Shown piece by piece: positions 45,309 to 55,757 of a stretch of 64,000 nucleotides of DNA. The notes under the pieces are model-generated. The model worked only from the letters and a program-made list of their open reading frames with translations, made no database searches and was not told where the DNA came from. Every line of letters begins with the position of its first letter. Within the stretch, counting starts at the first letter, position 1. This DNA comes from Molanna angustata (Eukaryota > Arthropoda > Insecta > Trichoptera > Molannidae): contig OY754982.1 of NCBI GenBank assembly GCA_963576475.1, positions 1,457,409 to 1,521,408 on the forward strand, given 5' to 3'. Made by a program: the position numbers and the translations under genes.

Positions 45309-45332
45309 CGCCTTTGTGCTGCGAAGCAACAC

Positions 45333-45342
45333 GGGGGGAGGA
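45333..45342 (+). promoter_or_regulatory. Polypurine tract
   Basis: 'ggggggagga' lies immediately before the 3' LTR, in the position used to prime plus-strand DNA synthesis. Confidence 0.85.
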
Positions 45343-45898
45343 TGTTACGGACGAGAAAATATATAAATAAATATATAAATAGGAATAAATAGTGATAATA
45401 ATCAATTGTAAAACGCCACTGTCGTGTGCGTATATTGTTATTTGTAAACGCCAATGTCGTGCCTGCCGGCCGATAAGCGGCGGTATTTCCCACTGCATTG
45501 TTCGTAACCATATAAATACCTGTCATGTTTTGTAAATAAACACTTACACTTCGTACGCCTCGACGACCGCCTTTTGTTTATCTCTCTGTTCCTGAACCCA
45601 TCGATATATATTTGACTGCTTTGCTTGATCTTCACGGACTCGATTTGACACTGGATTGGACTTGCTTGGATACCGCTGATTGACCCTGCCTGGATTCTGG
45701 ACTATTGCTGCCGCTGTACCCTGTACTTCAACTTATCTGCACTACCACGAGCAGAGCGTTCGACCTCCCCTCTGCGATACATGCCACTGTGCATCGCCGA
45801 GGTACGGTAGTGAGCTACCCGACACGTCCTGGTGAGAAGGCGAGCCACCCCCTTTTCTGAAAACTTTGTTATTGGCACTCGAGAGGGTGTCGGTTACA
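45343..45898 (+). repeat. 3' LTR
   Basis: 556 bp, same length as the 5' LTR and identical to it as far as could be compared by eye. It is followed by the duplicated ACTTT. Confidence 0.93.
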
Positions 45899-45903
45899 AC
45901 TTT

Positions 45904-46433
45904 CAAACTTAAAAATCTAATGAATTACGTATGATTGTTTGACCATTGGATGATCACTAGTAGGTACATACAAATTTAAGAAATCTTTGTATGAAGTTAG
46001 ATTGAAAAAGCCAATTTTCTAAAAGCATAACATTTTTTCCACTTTTAATAATAGATGCACATTATTTTAATTAAACAATAAAAAAATGATTAATTAAATT
46101 TACCATACAAGGAAATAAAACAAAATCAATTATTAATAAAAAAAAACACGGCACTCGGCTCTGAACGAGCGGTATGTATGTCAAAGAAAGGATTAGTACT
46201 TCTCTTGTGTTACGCCGCCGTTAGACAAACATAACATTTATGATTGTATCATAAAAGTATATGTTTGCATGATTTTGCACGAAATAAGACATTTTGAATC
46301 TGGCACGGTTCATATTTTAACATCCTGTGTAGGACGTAGGTATATGTTTCTGTGCGAGTTTTGACATGATATAATATTATACCTACATAAATATCTATCA
46401 TTCAAGTAAGTTGGAAGGTATATTCATTATTTC
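45904..46433. other. AT-rich spacer
   Basis: No gene or clear element was recognised between the BEL/Pao element and the Helitron-like fragments. Confidence 0.4.
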
Positions 46434-46510
46434 ACGAGTTGCATGTAACACATGAGACACAATTTAAGAGTACGTATCAAACTAATAACACACATTAATA
46501 AATATTTTAA
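46434..46510 (-). mobile_element. Helitron-like 3' end fragment, inverted
   Basis: 'cgagttgcatgtaacacatg' then 'agac' is the reversed 3' hairpin and terminus, with CTCG instead of CTAG. It is followed by reversed subterminal sequence ('acgtatcaaactaata'). Confidence 0.6.
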
Positions 46511-46531
46511 TTTTTTTTTATTTTCCAACAA

Positions 46532-46945
46532 CAACTGTCGATTTGTTTAAGGGAATTTATTCTCTTAACATATCAAGCGATGATACGCGAGATTTGTATG
46601 CCAGGTCTATATTTTTCGTGTTTTTTTCAACTTTGGAGTAAAAAAAGTCAACTTAGAGGCTACTCAGCATATATGTTATATAAATAGATTATTATTAGAT
46701 GGGTCGATGGCAGAGCGGATAGCGTGCTGGGCTAGTAATCCAGTGGTTGTCAGTTCGAATCCTGCCTTGACCGTTTTCTTTCACCTATAGCATAAGCATT
46801 TATGCTTATTTTAGGGAAAGTAGGAAGATACATATATATGTACTTGTTTAGCAAGGACATATTCATTTTGTATGTAATGTTTTTTAACATTTTTTATAAA
46901 AATTGAATTTAGTGACGACATCTTTTCATACAATTTGTAAGGCAT
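46532..46945 (+). mobile_element. Helitron-like fragment split by a SINE
   Basis: 5' part at 46532-46690 ('caactgtcgatttgtttaag', 'gatacgcgagatttgtatgc', 'cttagaggctactcagcata'). After the SINE, 46885-46945 resumes with internal family sequence ('aaaattgaatttagtgacga'). The GT region is missing. Confidence 0.6.
46698..46870 (+). repeat. tRNA-derived SINE (27384 type)
   Basis: Head 'ggtcgatggcagagcggata', anticodon stem region 'gctgggctagtaatccagt', B box 'cagttcgaatcc' and the complete body to 'caaggacatattcattttg'. It is embedded in the Helitron-like fragment. Confidence 0.75.
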
Positions 46946-47240
46946 CTCAAAATTTAACAATTATTGTAATTTTCTTATTATTTTTAATTATTTCATTTTT
47001 TATTTTTATAACTAGAATAACAACATTATATGAAAAGTTATAAAAATACAGAAATTTCAAGACGACATATAAACGATATTTCATAGTTTGGTGATTTTTT
47101 TTTTCCAAAAATTGTAATAATTTGATTTTAGATTATATGTTTGATAGGTACCTAAAATTATATAACATGTTTACTTTAAGGAAAATTTAGGTTTTATTAA
47201 AAAAAATCGAATATGTACCTACTTTACCTACTCATAAAAG

Positions 47241-47416
47241 TGCAAGACTTGCAAGACTCTTGCTGCAAGACCAAGACCAAGACCAAGACTATGTATGCAA
47301 GACCAAGACCAAGACTATACTTGTAAACGCAAGAACAAGACCAAGACGGCGGGTGCAAGACCAAGACCAAGACCAAGACCACCCCGGTCTTGGTCTTGCA
47401 TTTGCTCATCACTAGC
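47241..47416 (-). repeat. CAAGAC-rich element, reverse copy
   Basis: Counterpart of 36778-36975, with runs of 'caagaccaagaccaagac' and an end reading 'ttgctcatcactag'. Confidence 0.7.
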
Positions 47417-47494
47417 CATATCAATGTGCATGGTTGCTGAAAGAGAAGAGGTGAACGTAAATATTGTTCTGGGTGGCACCACAATAAAGCAATT

Positions 47495-49696
47495 CAAATA
47501 ATTTGTATATCTGGACAAAGAATGTCAAATAATTTTGTATATTTGAACAAAGAATATCAAATAATTTGTATATCTGGACAAAGAATGACAAATAATTTGT
47601 ATATCTGGACAAAGAATGTCAAATAATTTGTATATCTGGACAAAGAATGTCAAATAATTTGTATATCTGGACAAAGAATGTCAAATAATTTGTATATCTG
47701 GACAAAGAATGTCAAATAATTTGTATTACTGGACAAAGAATGTCAAATAATTTGTATATCTGGACAAAGAATGTCAAATAATTTTGTATATTTGAACAAA
47801 GAATATCAAATAATTTGTATATCTGGACAAAGAATATCAAATAATTTGTATATCTGGACAAAGAATGTCAAATAATTTGTATATCTGGACAAAGAATGTC
47901 AAATAATTTGTATATCTGGACAAAGAATGTCAAATAATTTGTATATCTGGACAAAGAATGTCAAATAATTTGTATATCTGGACAAAGAATGTCAAATAAT
48001 TTGTATATCTGGACAAAGAATGTCAAATAATTTTGTATATTTGAACAAAGAATATCAAATAATTTGTATATCTGGACAAATAATGTCATAATTTGTATAT
48101 CTGGACAAAGAATGTCAAATAATTTGTATATCTGGACAAAGAATGTCAAATTATTTGTATATCTGGACAAAGAATGTCAAATAATTTGTATATCTGGACA
48201 AAGAATATCAAATAATTTGTATATCTGGACAAAGAATGTCAAATAATTTGTATATCTGGACAAAGAATGTCAAATAATTTGTATATCTGGACAAAGAATA
48301 TCAAATAATTTGTATATCTGGACAAAGAATGTAAAAATAATTTGTATATCTGGACAAAGAATGTCAAATAATTTGTATATCTGGACAAAGAATGTCAAAT
48401 AATTTTGTATATTTGAACAAAGAATATCAAATAATTTGTATATCTGGACAAAGAATATCAAATAATTTGTATATCTGGACAAAGAATGTCAAATAATTTG
48501 TATATCTGGACAAAGAATGTCAAATAATTTGTATATCTGGACAAAGAATGTCAAATAATTTGTATATCTGGACAAAGAATGTCAAATAATTTGTATATCT
48601 GGACAAAGAATGTCAAATAATTTGTATATCTGGACAAAGAATGTCAAATAATTTTGTATATTTGAACAAAGAATATCAAATAATTTGTATATCTGGACAA
48701 AGAATATCGAATAATTTGTATATCTGGACAAAGAATGTCAAATAATTTGTATATCTGGACAAAGAATGTCAAATAATTTGTATATCTGGACAAAGAATGT
48801 CAAATAATTTGTATATCTGGACAAAGAATGTCAAATAATTTTGTATATTTGAACAAAGAATATCAAATAATTTGTATATCTGGACAAAGAATATCAAATA
48901 ATTTGTATATCTGGACAAAGAATGTCAAATAATTTGAACAAAGAATATCAAATAATTTGTATATCTGGACAAAGAATATCAAATAATTTGTATATCTGGA
49001 CAAAGAATGTCAAATAATTTGTATATCTGGACAAAGAATGTCAAATAATTTGTATATCTGGACAAAGAATGTCAAATAATTTGTATATCTGGACAAAGAA
49101 TATCAAATAATTTGTATATCTGGACAAAGAATATCAAATAATTTGTATATCTGGACAAAGAATGTCAAATAATTTGTATATCTGGACAAAGAATGTTAAA
49201 TAATTTGTATATCTGGACAAAGAATGTCAAATAATTTGTATATCTGGACAAAGAATGTAAAAATAATTTGTATATCTGGACAAAGAATGTCAAATAATTT
49301 GTATATCTGGACAAAGAATATCAAATAATTTGTATATCTGGACAAAGAATATCAAATCATTTGTATATCTGGACAAAAAATATCAGATAATTTGTATATC
49401 TGAACAAAGAATATCAAATAATTTGTATATCTGGACAAAGAATATCAAATAATTTGTATATCTGGACAAAGAATATCAAATAATTTGTATATCTGGACAA
49501 AGAATAACAAATAATTTGTATATCTGAACAAAGAATATCAAATAATTTGTATATCTGGACAAAAAATATCAGATAATTTGTATATCTGAACAAAAAATAT
49601 CAAATTATTTGTATATCTGGACAAAGAATATCAAATAATTTGTATATCTGGACAAAGAATAACAAATAATTTGTATATCTAGACAAAGAATATCAA
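47495..49696. repeat. 31-bp satellite, about 71 copies, with higher-order period
   Basis: The monomer 'aataatttgtatatctggac' plus 'aaagaatgtca' repeats every 31 bp. A marker variant with an extra T ('aattttgtatatttgaac') occurs at 47531, 47780, 48029, 48401, 48650 and 48837. Spacings are 249, 249, 372, 249 and 187 bp, i.e. mostly eight monomers (twelve and six in two cases). The right third (after 49330) is more diverged, with 'aatatc' and 'ctgaac' variants. It is non-coding. Confidence 0.95.
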
Positions 49697-49879
49697 AGAA
49701 AAAATCTATAAAATATATTTGAATCTTCTAACATTGATAATTTATTTTTATTCTAATTTATGTAGATCAATTGTGTACAAAACTAATCTTTCATTTTATA
49801 GTGTATTTTTTCTGTTTATTTCATAAGACCCTTAAATAAATAAATAAATATCAATCTTAGAAATAACTTTATGTGTGGT

Positions 49880-50180
49880 AGCAAAACGTGGACTATCAGC
49901 CGGAGAAAATCTGGACTTTTGGCTGCTTTGGTTGCGAAAAGTGGTGCTACCATTGGTCAGGTGTGTTAGGATCCATTGATCAGACAACATTCAAATAGAC
50001 GTGGTACTGAGCAGAGTCGGAGAAACGAAACAACTCCAAAAGAGGGTTGTCCAACAACGTTCCAAATGGATGGGCCATAACATCAGGCATTCAGATCTGC
50101 CTGTTACTATCGCCATCAGTGATGTGCGCTGTAGCAGCTACCAAGAGATGAAGAGGCTGGCGGACAACAGAGATATGTGA
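49880..50180 (+). pseudogene. LINE C-terminal fragment
   Basis: The forward strand contains GSKTWTISRRKSG. After a frame change it reads VGETKQLQKRVVQQRSKWMG, HNIRHSDLPVTIAIS and YQEMKRLADNRDM-stop. The 'TWT' and 'R..WMGH..R' pattern resembles the end of an RT-bearing LINE. Frames are broken. Confidence 0.45.
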
Positions 50181-50974
50181 TGAGATGGAATGCTCGGTGC
50201 AAACCAATTAATGCAAACCAAGAATTAAGTTTATCTAATCTCATATTTAAAACTTTATAATATGAAATTTTAAAGAACACAATCTGAGTTTAATATGATA
50301 CATGTCTTCTATTTTTTATTAGCAATTTATCAGATATAATTACAAATATTAAAGAAAAAATCCCTTATTAAAGGGAATATCTGGTTGTAAACGTATAATA
50401 ATAAGTTATTTGTATAGCGCCGTTTAATGATTCGAGATCATACCGAGGGCGCTGATAGTTTAATGTCGTGTTGCTCATTGAAAAAAAGCTGTTTTTAGTT
50501 CTTTAGTGAAAGTGCGGACATCTAGAAGCAGTGAATTCCACTTATCGGTCATAGTAGAAATCGGTCATAGTAAGCCGCTTTGTTAACTCTGTCCAACTCC
50601 TTTAAGGAATTGTTACTCTAACGTTAAATGCAATCATACATGAAGTTTTTATGATTTAAAAAAATATATGAATTTGTTGGATGTTTGATCTTTGTCTTTT
50701 TATTGTACCCCTTTAATTCAACTCAGTATAAAAACAATTCATACATTGATTGAGACACATGAGATATAAAATTGAAATAATGAGTTTCTAGTGGTTGATC
50801 CGATCCTTTCCTTCCCTTCCCTTCCAATCCCTTTCCTACATTTCCTCCTTCCCATCCTGTTTTAGAATTTATACAAATAAAATAATTTGTAATAAATGTT
50901 AGAATGAATTGCCAATATAAAAATTATATTATTGTATCAATTGTTTTTTTACTGATGTATTCTATTAAACTTAG
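50181..50974. other. Unannotated spacer
   Basis: AT-rich, with a pyrimidine-rich patch near 50810-50860 ('ccttcccttcccttcc'). No gene seen. Confidence 0.4.
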
Positions 50975-51145
50975 ATGTGTGGTGACAGAGTGGTTAGCGC
51001 ATTGAGTTAATAATCCAGTGATCGCGAGTTTCAATCCTACCACGTCCAATTTCATTCACCTATACCACAAGCATTTATGCTTAGTTTAGGGAATGTATGA
51101 AGATGTATAATATGTACTTAATACAAGAAAATATACATTCTTTTG
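50975..51145 (+). repeat. tRNA-derived SINE (27384 type), diverged
   Basis: Head 'gtgacagagtggttagcgca' and B-box 'gagtttcaatcc', with the body 'caagcatttatgcttagttt', 'aatgtatgaagatgtataat'. Confidence 0.7.
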
Positions 51146-51392
51146 AAAAAAAATACAATTTTCAATGAAACACTATCTCTTTGTTAATATACTCTACACA
51201 TGTCATGTCATGTCATATAATAACAAATATGATGTTGAACAAATTTATTGTTTGGACAATACAGAGGACAACAAATTTCATAGTATGCTGTACTTCATAC
51301 ACATAAAATCATCATGACAAAACTCGTAGTACACACTCTCTACATTTACATGACATTTGTTGGAAAATAGGTAGATGTAAAAAAACATACTT

Positions 51393-51570
51393 GTCGACCT
51401 TCGTGGCTCAGTTGGTTAGGTATTCGACTGCTGATCCAATGGTCCCGGGTTCGATTCCCAGTGGAGACACAGTTTTTAAATGTGTTTTCAGTCTGGATAT
51501 GTGAGACGATTAATATCGTAAGTCTCCAGAATGTGGCAACTTGTTGTTGGGTGCGTGTTAAATTTTTTTT
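51393..51570 (+). repeat. tRNA-derived SINE with consensus A and B boxes
   Basis: A box 'tggctcagttgg' and B box 'ggttcgattcc' are both perfect matches to the pol III internal promoter. The body reads 'cagtggagacacag', 'ttttcagtctggatatgtga', 'taagtctccagaatgtggca'. It is the best preserved copy of the type seen at 2711, 4160 and 12017. Confidence 0.75.
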
Positions 51571-51845
51571 GAGAAGCAAAATAAAATACTTGAAAATTTT
51601 GAACTGTTCACTAAGTATATTTGATACCGGAAAAAAAAATTTAAATATCCATAAGATATCAGCTGTTATAAAAGTGTATTACAACCTTGTTACACCACCT
51701 ACAATATAGGTTTTCCCTTGAAAAATATCACGGTGCTTAATACATAATATTGTGTACATATAGATAATTCTTAACACACACAACAGTTGATTAGAATAAT
51801 ATAGCATATTCTCCACTTATATATACCTACATACATTTATTTCTT

Positions 51846-52570
51846 TATTTTATTTATTTATTTATTTTTCACACCTTTATCACAAAGACCATTATGAAGA
51901 TTACTGCTGCCCAACTAGGTAACCCTGTTCTAGGGCTAGCAGTTTACAATTTTACCAAGCCAAATATTTGACATTTTGGTTATACATAGTTACATAGAGC
52001 GGACACCAGACATCACAACACAGTAAATTACAATATTACGTAGTTACCAATATCTTAAACACAAAAGTATAAACTGATACAGTAAATTTTGATATGTTAT
52101 TATTCTAATATTATTTCTACCATAATATGCACACCCGTTGTTGTCATTTATGTTATGTAGCAGTTTGACATTAAAATTTGCTCTGTGGTCTTCTCAACGT
52201 ATATACTCAGTAACAATATTATTTGACTTGAGTCACAAATCAAATAAAATACAAAATCAAGATTTCTTCTTTGAAATTAATCTAATAAAAAAAGAGAAAT
52301 GTTTTAGAGTTTATTTGTCTTAAAATAAGATGCAATGTAAAGACAATCCTCGAACCAGCTTGTGTAGCGTGTAGTTATATTATTTAATATTATTTCTCAG
52401 AATTATTGTTGGATGTTTAATATTTGGGCAATTTCTGTCCTTCCGTAATTCCCTATATATTTTTTTATTCTTGTTTTAAATAATGTATGTGAAGTTATTA
52501 CCTTGAGAGACATAGGTAAAGTATTATAAATTCGTGGAGCGATAAATGATGCATTTATGTATAACTAGTT
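51846..52570 (-). pseudogene. LINE 3' end (third copy of the 10797 family)
   Basis: On the minus strand the frame near 52570-52400 reads FIAPRIYNTLPMSLKVITSH, then TLFKTRIKKYIGNYGRTEIA and QILNI. It ends in the shared 3' UTR ('ctgctagccctagaacaggg', 'gttgggcagcagtaat') and an (AAATA)n tail at 51846-51870. 5'-truncated. Confidence 0.75.
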
Positions 52571-52884
52571 GCTTTAAGTACTTTATTATGAAAACCTAAT
52601 AATTCTTCAATGCCATTTTATGAAAGTGATGTGCCTTTTTACCAATTTGGAAATAAAAATTTCAAATTTTAAGTTTTCTGAGCTTGGGGTAGAAAAATTG
52701 AGAAGCACTATTCTGATATCCTCAAAAATCTAATGGGGTCTAAACGAGTATTTGATATACGAATTTGCAAAATTTTTGCAAAGGAACTGAATGACTACTT
52801 TTCAGTCTATAATCGATGAAATAAAATAAACACACCGTACATAGTACACAGCACACACACACACAGATACATTGTGATAACACT

Positions 52885-53130
52885 TTCAGAATACAATCTC
52901 AGCAAGATACTAGTTGATAATCTGCAATAAAAAAATATCCTTATAATTGTGAAATCATAACTCCCCACTCATATTCATATCCCCTTGGGTTAGTGAGGAG
53001 TAAAAAAAAACAAATTGGAAATTTGACTCTCAAGCTAAAGATCCCAGAATTGCTTCTTTGTGTAGACGGTTTTCAATCTGGGTCTGTGAGACGACAAACT
53101 GACTGTGTGAGACGGTGTGTGTTAAATTAT
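52885..53130. repeat. Dispersed repeat and SINE fragment
   Basis: 52885-53010 ('atactagttgataatctgca', 'gaaatcataactccccac') is a copy of the repeat at 39125-39235 and 5000-5090. 53020-53130 carries a decayed 51393-type SINE ('agacggttttcaatctgggt'). Confidence 0.5.
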
Positions 53131-53630
53131 GACACAGTAAGTACATGTAAGTTGCCCGAGAAGCAATTTTACTAAATATGTAAATGGTCAGCAAGTCATT
53201 GTTACTATTTTATTAGTACATATTGAATATGATGAAACTTTAAAATGGTTTGTTTAATAAACTAAATACATTTTTTTCAGGATTGTTGATTGATTATTAC
53301 TTATATTTCAACATCAATATACTATTAATAAAATGCTTACTAATCATAAAATTACTATATCTGCAAGTTTTTGTTCTATGTAAAAAATAATAACCAGCAA
53401 AGCAATTTGAATATCAGTACATCATACTAAAAATATGTGTTGCAACATGCAATAATTGTTTGAGAAAATAACTTCAATGTGAGTGTTCATATTTTTTAAT
53501 AATCAAGAAAACTTTATTTAACTTCTCAACGGACAATTCTTGATGGAACTCCATAGCAAATTTATCAACAAATTTGTTTCAGGTTAAAATAAAACAAAAC
53601 TTCAGTTTTAAGTTCCACTGTAATAATTTA
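53131..53630. other. AT-rich spacer
   Basis: No recognisable gene or element. Confidence 0.4.
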
Positions 53631-53718
53631 ATAGGACACTAACTAGTATCGGTCATCCAGTGACCCTCAGACACTCTGAAGATGGTCACTGGATGACCGA
53701 TACTAGTTAGTGTCCTAT
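53631..53718 (+). mobile_element. Snap-back palindrome, 35-bp perfect arms
   Basis: Arms at 53631-53665 and 53684-53718 are perfect reverse complements around an 18-base loop. The plus strand reads CTGAAGATGG (53676-53685) and then GACCGATACTAG, matching the core layout of the palindromes at 16354 and 23561, while the arm sequences differ. No clear target duplication was found. Confidence 0.75.
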
Positions 53719-53838
53719 CAAGAAAACTATTACGATTCCCTGAATATTACACATTTTCGTAGTACCTACTATATAATATATAAATAAGCTTTGCTGGGCC
53801 AAGGTGTCAATTTAAAGGTGGAAAAGTAAAGATAACAC

Positions 53839-53879
53839 AATGTATGGGAGTGACATGACAACAGTCACTTCCATACATT
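53839..53879. repeat. Small inverted repeat
   Basis: 'aatgtatgggagtgac' and 'gtcacttccatacatt' pair with a short loop 'atgacaaca'. It is related to the loop of the inverted repeat at 17067-17175. Confidence 0.65.
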
Positions 53880-54690
53880 AAGTATTCTTTTTTTAATCGC
53901 TAAATTGATACGTTCTGGACATCTTGGAGAATAATATGATTTTCTTAGTATGTATAAAGACATAAGTGGTTGTTGGTTAGATATGTGACTTCAGAATAAG
54001 GCAACGTGTTATTGGGTATTAAATTTATAGAATCAAACAAATTGCTTTATAACATTTTACTCATATCGGAATTCTACGAAATAAAAGATGGTATGTACAG
54101 GTATTAGTAAATATCTTGATAATTTTCAGTGCAGAGGGACGGAAGTCGCAACTATTAACCAAACAAAGATAAACAAATTTGTGATAGACGCAGCCTACAT
54201 GGTTTTTTCATGATGACGATAACTCTACATATTGTAAGATTGATAGAGATATTGCGACGAAAATGAATATAAAAGCCTAGCCATATCAAATTAATGATTA
54301 ACGAGAGTCAAAAGACTATTGAATCTGAAAGTTGACCAGGGCTGCGTTCACAATGAATGTCGAATGAACTTATTGACGCTCTAAGCCGTTCATAATGACC
54401 GGAAAAAGACGTTCGAAAGACACTCTGTGGCATTCAGATTGAACGTCGAGTGTACGCACCAAACGCTCTGTAAAATTGTCGGGTGAAAAACACTGACAGT
54501 TATAGTATCTGTTGACTTCTATTTGTTTCTGTGGTATCTATTATGTCAGTTGACATTATTATTTATGATGACAATATGCATTCACAAAGAAGTTAATTTT
54601 TTTTTTTTTTTTGCGGGTGGCAGTTCTTGAGGAGAACACACTTAGGCCAATTTGGCCCTTTGTGATACCACATTGGGGTTGTCCTCCCAC

Positions 54691-55749
54691 TCACTCATCC
54701 CCCCTGAACCAGCCTGAGCGGCTAATGAATGTCATAATGTCTGCGATGTCGGCCGACGCTATGTCAATTAAATCATCATAGAAGAAACTTCCCAAGGAGC
54801 TTCTCCTAATTCTAGAGAGAGCAGGACAGTGACAGAGGAAGTGGACCACCGTCTCCTCCTCCTCCTCGTCTTGGCATGCTCTGCAGTAATCGTATGCCTC
54901 CAGCCCCAGCCTTCTGGCATGCTTTCCTATAACCCAGTGTCCCGTTAATACTGATATGACTCTGGCAAGTGAATCTCTTCTGAACGAGAGTATTTCTCTG
55001 GTTCTTCTGAGATCATATTTTGGCCATGTTTGTCTGGCAATGGAGCATGTGCTCTCCTCAGACCACCTTTGGTCAGCACAAGCAATAATTTTCTCACTGA
55101 CCCGGAGTTTACATGTTGCCATGGGGACTCCAGGTCTGTGTCTGATATTGTCTAAAGATAACAGGGTACCTGCTCTGGCAAGTTCGTCTGCCCTACAATT
55201 CCCCGCTATATTACTGTGACCCGGCACCCACATGATTTGTAGATTGAACCGCTCCGCTGCCCCATTTAAGATGTTGCGGCAGTTCAGGGCCACTCTTGAA
55301 GTAGTACTTACGCCTTTTAAGGCTTTAATAGCCGCTTGGCTGTCTGTGAGAATACGGACAATGCTGTTTGATACTGTATTGCCTTGTATCCATTCTACTG
55401 CTTCCTGGATTGCCAAGATCTCTGCTTGAAAAACACTACAGTGGTCCGGCAACCTGAAAGAAATATTAATATTTAATTGCTCCGAAAAGACTCCTCCGCC
55501 CACCTTACCTTCCAGTTTTGACCCATCAGTGAAAAACACCTGAGCTTCATCGTGACGGATCAGATTCCCCCTCCACATTTCCCGCGAGGGGATTTGGGTT
55601 GAGAACCTGTTCTCGAAGAAAGGCTTGGGAATGACATAGTCGATACCTTCGGATGGCTTTTTGAACTCCTTAAGAACCATGGAGTGTCCAATGTGTGTCT
55701 CCCTCCAAGGGTTGACACAATTCATTCTTATGGCAGCTTTCGTTGCCAT
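54691..55749 (-). pseudogene. LINE ORF2, RNase H portion (frameshifted from RT part)
   Basis: About 352 codons. RNase H motifs: VFFTDGSK (Asp75), VFQAEILA (Glu110), ILTDSQAA (Asp136), and WVPGHSNIAGNCRADELA (His178, Asp188). A Cys/His cluster near the end (CRACQDEEEEETVVHFLCHC) is typical of the C-terminus. The Met used here is unlikely to be a true start: the frame is open a few codons upstream and lines up with the end of the RT ORF after a one-base shift near 55752, so this is the tail of ORF2 cut off by an indel. Confidence 0.85.
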
Positions 55750-55757
55750 TTGTTTTC

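Larger units (their letters stand above)
39516..45898 (+). mobile_element. BEL/Pao LTR retrotransposon, apparently intact (6.4 kb)
   Basis: Complete architecture: 5-bp duplication, 556-bp LTR, primer-binding-like site, one long polyprotein ORF, purine tract, 556-bp LTR, 5-bp duplication. The LTRs appear identical over their length by eye, which implies a recent insertion. The element is markedly more GC-rich than its surroundings. No envelope-like ORF is present; only 34 bases separate the stop codon from the 3' LTR. Confidence 0.95.

Noticed and set aside
40305..45332. Minus-strand and second-frame ORFs of 70-270 codons across the BEL/Pao element
   Set aside because: Shadows of a GC-rich coding frame on the opposite strand; no domain recognised.
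47495..49696. Regular short repeats resembling a CRISPR array
   Set aside because: The monomers are contiguous with no unique spacers, in an insect genome with no cas genes. It is a satellite.
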